A DNA stretch of 64,000 nucleotides from an uncultured euryarchaeote. GTDB taxonomy: Archaea; Thermoplasmatota; Poseidoniia; Poseidoniales; Poseidoniaceae. The notes beneath the pieces are model-generated. The model had not been told where the DNA came from and searched no databases. It saw only the letters and a program-made list of their open reading frames with translations. This document shows positions 10,301-19,134 of the stretch, piece by piece. The position numbers and the translations under genes are program-made. The DNA is taken from positions 38,284 through 102,283 of the forward strand of contig CALBIL010000044.1 in assembly GCA_937892945.1 (NCBI GenBank). The letters are read 5' to 3'. Position 1 is the stretch's first letter; each line of letters begins with the position of its first letter.

Positions 10301-11191
10301 TTAAGTTCGCCAAGTCGGTGCTTCGGCATCGATACCCTTGAAGGAAGCCATAATTTGAGCAACAACTGCTACAGCAATTTCTTCGGGTGATTCTGCACCG
10401 ATGTTCAGACCAATTGGACAGACCACTGCATCAAGTATGGATTGTTCGATGCCTTGTTCCAGACAATTTTTCTCAAAGGCCTGCCATTTTGAACGGCTTC
10501 CGATTACACCAACCCGAGGACCTTGTTGACCATCTGGTACGGCTTTTGCATTATGGAAACGATGAAGAAGTCCTAACAAACGTTCCTGGTCTTCTGACCA
10601 GTCATGGCCAAGAAGCAAAACATCTGAAAACCGACGGAGAGTTTCGAGTGTTTCCGATTGAAGAAAGACGTCAATTGAAACTGAGGAACGTTGTTGTGCA
10701 TTCGGGTACATGAGTTCATTCGAAAACTCTGTTCGCGTGTCATGAACTGAATGTTGCCAACCTAATGCATCCAGCGACTTGGCAATTGCTTGACCGCAAT
10801 GGCCACCACCCATCAACAATACATGTGGCATAGGAATCATCACCTCAATTGCAAGCGTGACTTGACCGCCGCAAAGAGAATCAAGCGGCGTCACTTCATA
10901 GCCCTTCGCACCTTTATTCAAGCCGTACCGTACAACTTCTCCAAAAGGCCGGTGCTGTTTTTGTAGATGCCCTTTGCAGCGTTGGAGGATTTTCAATTCT
11001 AATCCTGCACCGCCCACTGTACCAACCCATTGTTCATCAGAAGTCATCGCTAAACGGGCACCGACTTTACCTGGCACGCTACCCGCTGTTTCGACAACAC
11101 TGGCAAGAACTACGCGTTGACCTGCGGCAAGACGAGCGAGGGACCAAGCCATCACCGTCGCAGTCATGTTTACCGGTCGAAGAGGTGACAC
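10301..11191 (-). CDS. XdhC/CoxI family molybdenum-cofactor maturation protein
   Basis: The 296-residue protein has the two XdhC family parts: an N-terminal domain with VVETAGSVPGKVGARLAM and GTVGGAGLE, and a C-terminal Rossmann fold beginning LLMGGGHCGQAIAKSLD. XdhC proteins carry the sulphurated molybdenum cofactor and insert it into xanthine-dehydrogenase-type enzymes. The gene follows mocA by 21 bp on the same strand, so they are likely co-transcribed, and both would serve the molybdenum hydroxylase whose small subunit starts at the left edge. The start is GTG at 11191, behind AAGGG; an ATG at 11167 is an alternative but would cut into the usual N-terminus. Confidence 0.88.
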   Translation of the reverse strand: MSPLRPVNMTATVMAWSLARLAAGQRVVLASVVETAGSVPGKVGARLAMTSDEQWVGTVGGAGLELKILQRCKGHLQKQHRPFGEVVRYGLNKGAKGYEVTPLDSLCGGQVTLAIEVMIPMPHVLLMGGGHCGQAIAKSLDALGWQHSVHDTRTEFSNELMYPNAQQRSSVSIDVFLQSETLETLRRFSDVLLLGHDWSEDQERLLGLLHRFHNAKAVPDGQQGPRVGVIGSRSKWQAFEKNCLEQGIEQSILDAVVCPIGLNIGAESPEEIAVAVVAQIMASFKGIDAEAPTWRT

Positions 11192-11212
11192 ATACCCTTT
11201 TCCCTATAGGTT

Positions 11213-11806
11213 TCAGGCCATGTCGAGCAACGATAATTCATGTTGTCTGAGTAGAATTAAATCATCAGGATGATCGATATTCAAACCAAGAAGAGGAGCA
11301 TTCACAGCCACTTCAGCAAAGGAAACCAATTCACGTAAAGGCGATTGGGCGGGTGCTGCAAGGACCGATTGTATGGCCTCTGCATCAAGAAGTAACGGAT
11401 GGCCCCTTCGCCCATTGGATGCAAGCGTCGAACTTCTTTCTTCTAAAAGCAAAGATTTGACATGGCTAATGGACCACCCAGGTCGGTCAACTGGAGCAAT
11501 AACGACTCGCCTTGGCATTCGCCCTTTGTCTCCGGCCAGCGATAAAATGCCACACTGGATACTTCCAGTCCGTCCGTCTTCGGGTGTCTGATTTACGATG
11601 ACTGTCGAACCGACGGTTGCTTGCATAATTGGAACTGAAAGTTCACTCCGCGTGACAATCAAGATGGGGGAACAACCTGCTTCAACCAACTTTCGATAGG
11701 CAAGACCCACCAATGTAGAATCCCCTACCGTCACCAAGGATTTTGGTTGACCAAGCCGTTGACTGGCTCCTGCTGCGAGTATCACTGCAGGACAAGGCTT
11801 GGCCAT
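11213..11806 (-). CDS. mocA: Molybdenum cofactor nucleotidyltransferase, MocA/MobA-like
   Basis: This 197-residue protein starts with the NTP-transferase signature LAAGASQRLGQPKS and has a second metal-binding motif PVDRPGWS near residue 95. MocA attaches CMP to molybdopterin for xanthine-dehydrogenase-type enzymes, whereas MobA attaches GMP for DMSO-reductase types. The adjacent xdhC and the coxS-like gene at the left edge favour MocA, but sequence alone does not prove CTP specificity. It is the first gene of a two-gene unit, divergent from the acidic unknown protein; the 67-bp space holds both promoters. Confidence 0.85.
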   Translation of the reverse strand: MAKPCPAVILAAGASQRLGQPKSLVTVGDSTLVGLAYRKLVEAGCSPILIVTRSELSVPIMQATVGSTVIVNQTPEDGRTGSIQCGILSLAGDKGRMPRRVVIAPVDRPGWSISHVKSLLLEERSSTLASNGRRGHPLLLDAEAIQSVLAAPAQSPLRELVSFAEVAVNAPLLGLNIDHPDDLILLRQHELSLLDMA

Positions 11807-11847
11807 AATTTAAATTCGAGGCCCGAGGGTTTTGTTCTTTGCTCTTG

Positions 11848-11855
11848 ATATATAC
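11848..11855 (+). promoter_or_regulatory. TATA box for leaderless gene at 11874
   Basis: The bases ATATATAC are centred about 23 nt upstream of the ATG at 11874. In archaea the TATA box is centred about 26 nt before the transcription start, so transcription would begin almost exactly at the start codon. This is the main reason for choosing 11874 over an upstream TTG or the next ATG at 11895. Confidence 0.6.
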
Positions 11856-11873
11856 TCGAAATGTTCGGTGTGT

Positions 11874-12629
11874 ATGTCGAAAGGAAAATACCGAATGTCG
11901 GAACCTGAACTTCGTTCACTTGATATGTTGCAATCTGTTGCTAAAGGTACTCCGAATGTTCAGGTGTTCATGTTGACAAATGAGTGTATCAGGGTTCGAG
12001 TTCAAGGTGAATCGCATCGCTGGTACCAAATCGATTCTAATTTTCAAGGCGTGAGTTCCGAACTCTTCCAAACCCCTAAATCACAATCACAATGGTCCGT
12101 TGCAGTAACTGCAGGACGATGGCAAAATGATGTGATTTCCGAGAATCAATACTCAGTGAGCCTCTGTATACATTCAAAGAATCCAGATCTACCCATTGGT
12201 GATCGAATCGTTTCTTTGGTACTAGCACTTTACAACGACATCAAAACAGCTCTACAAATCCCTATGCTGGCACAATTCCTCATATGTACGCGTGAGATGT
12301 TAAAGGAAATTGTCATCTTTCAAGACATGATGATTGTCACCACAGCAATGATGGGTGAAGAAGACTGGGACTTTCCTGGACCCCAAGACGATGAGGATAT
12401 AGGCATGAATGAGAATCAAGAAATGGACATGTATGGAGCATTTGAAAGAGACGAATTGCAAGTTTCAACCGATGAAATGTTACACCGGCAGCAAGTTTGG
12501 GAAGAAGAGATGCGTGGTCTTGAACTGGCACAGCAAGAACAGGAAGCAGCTACAGAAAAAAAAGAGACAGAGCAACAAGAGTTAATCAATTTCTGGGAAC
12601 TCATGTCCGACAAATTAAACGACTCATAA
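11874..12629 (+). CDS. Acidic protein of unknown function
   Basis: I do not recognise this 251-residue protein. It has no signal peptide or membrane helix, so is probably cytoplasmic. The first 150 residues look like a compact alpha/beta domain (CIRVRVQGESHRWYQI). Residues about 165-200 are strongly acidic, and the end is a Glu/Gln-rich helix likely to form a coiled coil (QEQEAATEKKETEQQE). A TATA box 23 nt upstream suggests a leaderless transcript starting at this ATG. Its stop abuts that of the acyl-CoA dehydrogenase gene on the other strand. It is not part of an evident operon. Confidence 0.75.
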   Translation: MSKGKYRMSEPELRSLDMLQSVAKGTPNVQVFMLTNECIRVRVQGESHRWYQIDSNFQGVSSELFQTPKSQSQWSVAVTAGRWQNDVISENQYSVSLCIHSKNPDLPIGDRIVSLVLALYNDIKTALQIPMLAQFLICTREMLKEIVIFQDMMIVTTAMMGEEDWDFPGPQDDEDIGMNENQEMDMYGAFERDELQVSTDEMLHRQQVWEEEMRGLELAQQEQEAATEKKETEQQELINFWELMSDKLNDS

Positions 12630-13778
12630 TCACAGGTCTTTGGTAATTTCACGACCAATTATCATTCTCTGGACTTGAGATGACCCTTCATAAATCTGCA
12701 TCACCTTTGCAGCTCGCATAAGACGGGCGACTGGATATTCTTCGGAATATCCGTACCCTCCATAGACTTGCACAGCATCTGTGGAAACTTCCATAGCAGT
12801 ATCTGCTGCGAACCGTTTGGCATGAGCAGCCGATTCAGTGTTCGGAAGTCCTGCATCGGAATCTGCAGCGGACCTCCATGTTAGCAAGCGTGAGGCTTCG
12901 ATTTTTGTTTTCATATCAGCCAGCATGAATTGGATGGCTTGATGGCGGTGAAGAGGTTTACCAAAAGTCGAGCGTTCACCCGAATATTGGAGGGCATGCT
13001 CGTAAGCAGCACGGGCCAGACCAGTGGCGTGGGCGGCAATGTTTGGACGGCTCATATCAAAGGCTTTCATAGCGTTCATCCAGCCACCGGATTCCGAACC
13101 ACCAATCAATTGATCTGCTGGTACACGAACATCATCGAACTGAATCGAACGGGTATCTGAACAACGTTGTCCCATGTTAATTTCTTTCTTTCCAAGCGAG
13201 AAACCTTCTGCATCTTTCTCAACAATGAAACCCGACATGCCTTTGTATCCAGCATCGACATCAGTTTTTGCTAATACGAAGAAGAAATCTGCATAGCCTG
13301 CGCCAGTAATCCACATCTTAGAGCCGTTGATGATGTAGTCATCACCATCTCGGATTGCACTTGTTTTGCATGCGGCAACGTCAGAACCTGCTCCAGGCTC
13401 AGTTACGGCATAGGAAGCTAAGGCTCCGTCTTCTGCAACCATTCGAAGCCATTTCTGCTTCTGTTCTTCGGTAGCACCGGTAATGATTGGCGCACAAGCA
13501 AGAGAAGTTGCATATGCTGCAGTGGCAAAACCAGGGTCACCCCAAGCCAATTCTTCATTGACAAGGACTTCTTCCATTGAACCTAATCCTGGGCCGCCAT
13601 AATTTTCAGGAATATGGAGATTGAGCAACCCAATTTCATGAGCCGCTTGAATGGCTTCTTTTGGATAAACAGAATCTGTATCCCAATGCTCAGCATTCGG
13701 GCGTATTTCATCGACGGCGAATTCGTGTGCAAGTTCTTTCAACATCTCTTGCATTTCGTCGAGTTGGAAGTTCACCAT
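12630..13778 (-). CDS. Acyl-CoA dehydrogenase
   Basis: This 382-residue flavoprotein has the full acyl-CoA dehydrogenase fold: an N-terminal helical domain, the middle beta domain with AVTEPGAGSDVAACKT (FAD and substrate contacts) and WITGAG, and a C-terminal helical domain with VQVYGGYGYSEEYPV and QIYEGSSQVQR. The Glu in the YEG motif is in the position of the catalytic base of short/medium-chain enzymes. It introduces the alpha,beta double bond in fatty or branched-chain acyl-CoA and passes electrons to ETF. No ETF or other beta-oxidation gene is adjacent. Chain-length preference cannot be told. Confidence 0.95.
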   Translation of the reverse strand: MVNFQLDEMQEMLKELAHEFAVDEIRPNAEHWDTDSVYPKEAIQAAHEIGLLNLHIPENYGGPGLGSMEEVLVNEELAWGDPGFATAAYATSLACAPIITGATEEQKQKWLRMVAEDGALASYAVTEPGAGSDVAACKTSAIRDGDDYIINGSKMWITGAGYADFFFVLAKTDVDAGYKGMSGFIVEKDAEGFSLGKKEINMGQRCSDTRSIQFDDVRVPADQLIGGSESGGWMNAMKAFDMSRPNIAAHATGLARAAYEHALQYSGERSTFGKPLHRHQAIQFMLADMKTKIEASRLLTWRSAADSDAGLPNTESAAHAKRFAADTAMEVSTDAVQVYGGYGYSEEYPVARLMRAAKVMQIYEGSSQVQRMIIGREITKDL

Positions 13779-13817
13779 GAAGAGGCGAAGAAGTCGCCCT
13801 TTATGTCTTCATTGTTT

Positions 13818-14927
13818 TCAGAAGGTAATCCAAGAACGGTTGTATGCCTCAAGGGTAATGATGAATAAGATATACATGAGAATCAATGTGTAGCCTTCCC
13901 ATTTTTTGATCTCATACGAAGTTCGCATCAGCAATAAGGCAGCCATACATCCTGCAATAGTGAACGGAATGATGATGTAGGCAATTAATTCGAACCCATC
14001 AGAGGTGATGGCGAGAGGATGGACTAAACCAGCCAAACCAACGGAAAGCAGAGGGTCAGTAATATTAGAGCCAATAAGCGTACCAATCGCGACACCTTGG
14101 CTTTTCTTTGCTGCCATCAAAGCAATCGTCAACTCTGGTAAAGAGGTCCCAATTCCAGAAACAGTTGTTCCGACAATAGCGTGAGGCACATGCAGTTTAG
14201 TAGCAATGAGACTTGCGTATTCCACAAGGTGGTGAGCAGCAAATACTGCAAAAGCAAGGCCTCCGATGACCATGGTTGTGTAGGCTGCAGTACTCCAATT
14301 AGAACCACTCACTTCGACTTCCTCTCGGTTTTCATCTTCTTCCTTTTGTATTACTTTGCGATGCATTAAGAGCCATACGATGTAAATAACATACAAGAGA
14401 ACGAGAATTCCAGATTCCCAACGTTGCAAGGTCCGCTCTGTGAGCAAGAAAAAGGCGAGGATCAAAACGGCTAACAGCATGATGAGGCCATCACGCTTCA
14501 ACCATGATTCTCGAATTTTGAATCCTTTGTTGATTACAACAATTCCCAAGATGAGAGTGATTTGAACAAAGATCGAACCAAGGATCCCACCAATCGCAAA
14601 ATCAGCAACACTTGGCTGTGAAGCCACGTCAGCGGCTGCTGTTGTCGTCACTAAGATTTCAGGCAACGAAGTTCCAATCGAGACAATCGTCAAGCCGATG
14701 ACCACTTCAGGCAAACCTCCTCTGCGGGCTAATCCTTTGGCGCCTTCAATGAAAAAGTCGGCTGAGAAGACCAGTAAACCAAGTGCTAAACAAGCGATAA
14801 CCAATGTAATAACCAGGCTGCTGCCTATGTCACTGGAATCGGAAAGAAAGCTTACGGCAATGATGCCGAGGAATAAAGCTCCAGTGGTGATCATTGTTTG
14901 AAAGTGGATAAGTTGAGGAATCCCCAT
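13818..14927 (-). CDS. Sodium/calcium exchanger family (CaCA) antiporter
   Basis: The 369-residue protein has about ten membrane helices with the two inverted alpha-repeats of the YrbG/NCX group: SIGTSLPEILVTTTAA in the first half and GIGTSLPELTIALMAA in the second. The Glu residues in the two G-T-S-L-P-E motifs bind Ca2+ in NCX_Mj. An acidic loop of about 15 residues (KEEDENREEVE) separates the halves. It exchanges Na+ for Ca2+ or a related cation across the cytoplasmic membrane. I chose the ATG at 14927 because GAGGAG lies about 6 nt before it; ATG 14948 and TTG 14960 are also in frame. It is divergent from the aquaporin gene. Confidence 0.92.
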   Translation of the reverse strand: MGIPQLIHFQTMITTGALFLGIIAVSFLSDSSDIGSSLVITLVIACLALGLLVFSADFFIEGAKGLARRGGLPEVVIGLTIVSIGTSLPEILVTTTAAADVASQPSVADFAIGGILGSIFVQITLILGIVVINKGFKIRESWLKRDGLIMLLAVLILAFFLLTERTLQRWESGILVLLYVIYIVWLLMHRKVIQKEEDENREEVEVSGSNWSTAAYTTMVIGGLAFAVFAAHHLVEYASLIATKLHVPHAIVGTTVSGIGTSLPELTIALMAAKKSQGVAIGTLIGSNITDPLLSVGLAGLVHPLAITSDGFELIAYIIIPFTIAGCMAALLLMRTSYEIKKWEGYTLILMYILFIITLEAYNRSWITF

Positions 14928-15028
14928 GACTTTCTCCTCGGACCCCATGCTGTCGACCAACAGTCATCACTTCTTCACGCTTGCCTTGCGATTCTTTGGA
15001 AAGGAATCGGTTTGGTAAAGAACATAAC

Positions 15029-15682
15029 ATGAAGGCTGAAGCGGTAAACATGTGGCGCAGGGGGTTGGCTGAATTTTTTGGCACAGCACTCATGGTCGGT
15101 GTTGGTTGTGGAAGTATTGCCATGGGCGCATCTCATACCATGGTTTCACTTTCCTTTGGAATTGCAGTTACTGCAGCGATCTTGATTTTTCAACCAATCA
15201 GTGGGGCACACATCAATCCAGCGGTTTCAATCGCTTTTTTCCGAACCGGGCACCTCGAAAAAAGGGCTTTAGTTCCTTACATTCTGGCTCAATTAAGTGG
15301 AGCGAGCGTTGCTGCTTTTTTCCTTCAGGGCGTTGGACCAACCAGAAGGGCCGCTGACGTTTCAATTTATACGGGTGGGTTGATTGAAGTATTCATTACC
15401 TTTTCACTTATGGCAAGTATATATTGGATCGTTCTCCGTTCTCAAACTCATATATCTATTGCTGTTTTTGTCGGGTTTGTAGTCGCTTTACTGGCCTTTA
15501 TGTTTGGGCCTCTCACCGGCGCTTCAATGAATCCGGCTCGGACCTTTGGACCAAATATGTTCGCCGAAGAAGCCTCAAGTATTCTCTTCTATAGTTCTAC
15601 TACTGTGATTGGGGCATTGATTGCTGCCGAAATTTTTGTTCGTATGAAACTTGGAGATGACAAAGTCGAATCTCAAGATTGA
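15029..15682 (+). CDS. Aquaporin / glycerol facilitator family (MIP) channel
   Basis: This 217-residue protein has six membrane helices and the two NPA half-helix motifs: GAHINPAVSIAFF and GASMNPARTFGPN. It begins with the usual RRGLAEFFGTALMVGVGCG. The Arg after the second NPA forms the selectivity filter. The short overall length resembles archaeal and bacterial AqpM/AqpZ channels for water or small neutral solutes; selectivity cannot be read reliably. I chose ATG 15029; an upstream TTG (14981) would add 16 hydrophilic residues. The last 10 bp overlap tail-to-tail with the E1 gene on the other strand. Confidence 0.93.
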   Translation: MKAEAVNMWRRGLAEFFGTALMVGVGCGSIAMGASHTMVSLSFGIAVTAAILIFQPISGAHINPAVSIAFFRTGHLEKRALVPYILAQLSGASVAAFFLQGVGPTRRAADVSIYTGGLIEVFITFSLMASIYWIVLRSQTHISIAVFVGFVVALLAFMFGPLTGASMNPARTFGPNMFAEEASSILFYSSTTVIGALIAAEIFVRMKLGDDKVESQD

Positions 15683-18300
15683 ACCGTCAAACGTAATACT
15701 TTGATTACATGTTCGAGCGAAGGTAGAGTGAAATTTTCAAGAGGTGGAGAGAAAGGAACTGGCGTATCTAAAGCACCGATAACAAGAGGGGCTGCTTCAA
15801 GTGAATAGAAGCATGATTCCAAGATTCTACTTTGGATACTGTGCCCCAGTCCACCACACCATTGCCCTTCTTGAAGAACGACCAAACGACCGGTTCTTTG
15901 AACGGAATCAATGCATGTTTGTGCATCGAACGGGAGGAGTGTTCGTAAATCAACGATTTCGACTTCAACATCCTCAGAAGCAAGATGTTCTGCAGCTTGT
16001 TGAGCAACATGAAGCATGGAACCCCATGTGACCAACGTCACATCACGGCCACCACGGACGACTGCGGCTTTACCAAGTTTGTACCTCTCACCTTTAGCAA
16101 TGGCTTGTTTGACCGGTTCTGTATCCACCACTTGGTTGATATTTTGACCCCACCCAGTGAGTCCACCACGTAGACCATACAAACCAATGTGTTCCAAGAA
16201 CAATACAGGATCATCCAACTCAGCACCTTCCATAAGAAGGTCATATGCATCTTGAGGCGTTCCTGCTGCAACAACAACCAATCCTGGGTCATTCGCAAAC
16301 CATGATTCAATCATGTTCGCATGGAAGGGCCCAGAGCGTGTACGGCCACCCAGAGGAATACGAATCGTCATTGGACAATCAGCACCCCAGCGCCATCGAA
16401 GCATAGCTGCATTGTTGACCAATGCATTGAATCCAAGTGCTGCAAATCCACCAAATTGAATCTCAACCATCGGGCGCATACCTGAAAGTGCTGCTCCTAC
16501 GCCAGTATGAACAATCGCTGCTTCACACAACGGCATGTCGAGAAGCTTTTCTGAATGCCCTGTGTTTTTCAAAGCCATGTTCATTCCAAAGGCACCGGCA
16601 ACCTCCATATCTTCGCCAATAAAAATGCAATCATCACCATGGCGTGTTGCGATATCTACCATTGCTTGCTGAATTGAACGGGCATAGGTCCAGCCGCCTT
16701 TTTCGGCATAGGTCAGTGTCGTTTCGCCAATCTCAAGAGGTGACGGAATCAATTCCTCATCTTGACGGCCTGATAAACGAGTAAAACGTTCTTGATGTGA
16801 TTCAGCATCATTCAACAACGTCACGCCTTTAGTAACCGTTTCTGGCTCAGGCCATGCCATTTGTTCAAGTTCTTCGCGAGCGGATTCGACGTCACGCTGT
16901 TCTTCGGCTTCCATGTCCAACAAGACCGATTCTTCAAGACCGAGGTCAAGAAGTAATTGCCGATGAGTTGGTATTGGATCTTTTGCTTCCCAGTAGGCGA
17001 GTAAATCACGATCGACATAGCCAGGTGGTGTTCCTGATTCGTTTCCGAGATACAAATCGTCATGATGATGTGCATGACCGCAACCTCGCATTGTTTCGAC
17101 ATGAATGAGTGTTGGACCGCCACCGTTCAAAGCAAATTCACGAGCACATGCCGTACTTGCATACCACGCAGCAGGATCAGAACCATCAATAGTCCATGCA
17201 GGGAAACCCATTGCATCGGCCTTATCGGCCCAAACCTCAACACCGGATTGCTTGATTGGAGAAGTATCTAAAGCGATTTGATTGTTTTGAAGGATATAAG
17301 TGATCGGAAGGCCTCGTGCTCCAGCAAGATTCATTGCTTCCCAAAACTCTCCAGAAGACGAAGCGCCTTCTCCAATGCACGCCACTTGGAAACGGTTCAG
17401 TTTTTGATGCCAGGCAGCAAAAGCAAGACCTGTCATTGTAACACTCGCAATAGGTAGAGGAGCTGTTGGAGGTAAAACACCAACATGCCATGCTCCAACG
17501 TGTAAGTCGCGACCACCTGCATCATCCCACCCTCCGTTTTGGTTTGAACCGACTTTCCCTAAATTAGCAGCCATGACATCCAATGGAGTATCTCCCATTG
17601 CTAATCCAAGACCTATATCTCGAATCATTGGAGCAACAAGGTCACCGTCGTAGCCTTTTCCGGGGCGAGCATCACGAGGAGCGTCAGGTTGGCGGTCAAG
17701 AGCCGTGGCCACTGCGACAACTCCTTCTTGCCAAGTTGAACGGAATCCTTTACCACCAAATGAAGAACCATCTGGAGTTTCAAGTCCCTCCGAAAAAATA
17801 GATTTTAATTCACCATCCAACATTCTCGTTCGGGTCATCATGGTTTGCCATTCGATACGTTGGTCAATGGTAACCGACATGTAGTGAGCTAAACGGCGGA
17901 ATACGAGCCTCAAATCAAGTAAAAAGTGTTGAGATCTACGATCTAAAAACAGTGTTAAATTACGGCGAGGAATGACTTCGACATCTGCATCATCTTTCAT
18001 TTTAGCATCGACCTGCGCAACCAAGCCTCGTTGAACTGCGTCGACAAACCGTTGACTGAATTGGTGCCATGAAGGGCCCTCAAATTGTTTGGATTCATTC
18101 TCAATCAAAACATCCCAAACATTCGCCATAAGGAAAAGATGCCCGTCATGCCGTTGAGCAGCAAAACGTAAAATTTCCCTTCGTGCAGCATCTGCATGTA
18201 AAGGTTGAGAGAAAACCAATGGCTCCTTCGGAGTCCAATCGGTTCCATGGATAGCCGGTAAATCTCCTTGGCTCATGGTTTGGCCATAGGCCTCCCCCAT
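15673..18300 (-). CDS. Fused alpha-beta E1 component of a 2-oxoacid dehydrogenase complex
   Basis: One chain of about 875 residues carries both E1 subunits. The alpha-like half has the thiamine diphosphate site GEGASSSGEFWEAMNLAG followed about 20 residues later by QNN. The beta-like half runs from about residue 550 (QQAMVDIATRHGDDCIFIGE) and includes NALVNNAAMLRWRWG and IPLGGRTRSGP. The enzyme decarboxylates pyruvate, branched-chain or similar 2-oxoacids and hands the acyl group to lipoyl E2. About 200 residues precede the alpha core, longer than usual. No E2, E3 or lipoate gene is in the window, so the complex is assembled from elsewhere. Start: ATG 18300, or 18276 (MSQGDLP); TTG 18339 is less likely. 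Confidence 0.88.
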   Translation of the reverse strand: MGEAYGQTMSQGDLPAIHGTDWTPKEPLVFSQPLHADAARREILRFAAQRHDGHLFLMANVWDVLIENESKQFEGPSWHQFSQRFVDAVQRGLVAQVDAKMKDDADVEVIPRRNLTLFLDRRSQHFLLDLRLVFRRLAHYMSVTIDQRIEWQTMMTRTRMLDGELKSIFSEGLETPDGSSFGGKGFRSTWQEGVVAVATALDRQPDAPRDARPGKGYDGDLVAPMIRDIGLGLAMGDTPLDVMAANLGKVGSNQNGGWDDAGGRDLHVGAWHVGVLPPTAPLPIASVTMTGLAFAAWHQKLNRFQVACIGEGASSSGEFWEAMNLAGARGLPITYILQNNQIALDTSPIKQSGVEVWADKADAMGFPAWTIDGSDPAAWYASTACAREFALNGGGPTLIHVETMRGCGHAHHHDDLYLGNESGTPPGYVDRDLLAYWEAKDPIPTHRQLLLDLGLEESVLLDMEAEEQRDVESAREELEQMAWPEPETVTKGVTLLNDAESHQERFTRLSGRQDEELIPSPLEIGETTLTYAEKGGWTYARSIQQAMVDIATRHGDDCIFIGEDMEVAGAFGMNMALKNTGHSEKLLDMPLCEAAIVHTGVGAALSGMRPMVEIQFGGFAALGFNALVNNAAMLRWRWGADCPMTIRIPLGGRTRSGPFHANMIESWFANDPGLVVVAAGTPQDAYDLLMEGAELDDPVLFLEHIGLYGLRGGLTGWGQNINQVVDTEPVKQAIAKGERYKLGKAAVVRGGRDVTLVTWGSMLHVAQQAAEHLASEDVEVEIVDLRTLLPFDAQTCIDSVQRTGRLVVLQEGQWCGGLGHSIQSRILESCFYSLEAAPLVIGALDTPVPFSPPLENFTLPSLEHVIKVLRLTVQS

Positions 18301-18348
18301 ACAAACGCGACGGCTAAAACACACGATGTGTGCGTCCAAATAAGAGTT

Positions 18349-19134
18349 TCATTCTTCTTCAGGAACCGCATCTTGAAGCGCCTTCATCGATACACGCGTC
18401 ACCACTACGGTCGCAAGTATTGATGCGAGTATTCCAAGAACAAGCATTCCATTACCCATTGGCGTTGACCGCATGCCTTCAATCCCTGAAGAATTAAGGG
18501 CGAAGCGACCTAAAGCGTGACCATAATAGGCATATGCCAATGAATAGACAAGGCCTGAACAATTTGAAATCATGTACACACGAAGGCTGACTGGCGTTGC
18601 GGACATCAAATAATTAAGCCATTCATCAGGTATCAAAGGCGATAAACGAACCAAGACTGAAATTTTCATAGCATCGACAGTGAGGGCTGTTTCAATGTTC
18701 TGTAATCTCTTGTCATTCATGATCGAACGTTGAATACTCTCTCGGAAAAGCCATCTGCCGAGAATAAACGCAATAAAACCTCCAAGAAGGGATGCTACAA
18801 AATTGGCAGCGGCAGCAATCCAAAACGGAAAAATCGCCCCTCCTGCAACTTTGATGAGAGGAGTTGGTAGCATGATGACGACTGCCAATGAAAGTGCAAG
18901 CGTGAACACAATTGGGCCCAGTGGCCCTAAATCTTCAAACCAAAACAGGATATTCACTGCATCTCTAAACAGTAAAAAGCCGCAGACTCCACAGAGTAGA
19001 AGTATAAAGACACCAATTAATGCTCGCCAACGATAGATCTTTGGTTGACTTTTTTTAAGTTCATCCAGGTCTGACTTTCGATCGACGAGTCTCAATTCAT
19101 TGGGTCGAGGAATTGAATACTTCGACATGTTCAT
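18349..19134 (-). CDS. TVP38/TMEM64 (VTT/DedA-like) membrane protein
   Basis: The 261-residue protein has a short basic cytoplasmic lead, a first helix near 38-58, and then the VTT (SNARE-associated) core with LPTPLIKVAGGAIFPFW and GGFIAFILGRWLFRES, the G-x4-F/Y-x-L-G-R pattern of this family. It ends with another helix and a charged tail. Family members scramble or move lipids or are linked to membrane homeostasis; the specific role here is unknown. Its start overlaps the end of the response regulator by 4 bp (ATGA), so the two are translated from one transcript and may be functionally linked. Confidence 0.85.
   Translation of the reverse strand: MNMSKYSIPRPNELRLVDRKSDLDELKKSQPKIYRWRALIGVFILLLCGVCGFLLFRDAVNILFWFEDLGPLGPIVFTLALSLAVVIMLPTPLIKVAGGAIFPFWIAAAANFVASLLGGFIAFILGRWLFRESIQRSIMNDKRLQNIETALTVDAMKISVLVRLSPLIPDEWLNYLMSATPVSLRVYMISNCSGLVYSLAYAYYGHALGRFALNSSGIEGMRSTPMGNGMLVLGILASILATVVVTRVSMKALQDAVPEEE

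Noticed and set aside
13784..13806. Hairpin GGCGA/TCGCC between the acyl-CoA dehydrogenase and exchanger genes
   Set aside because: Only 5 bp and no T-run; too weak to call a terminator or regulatory element.
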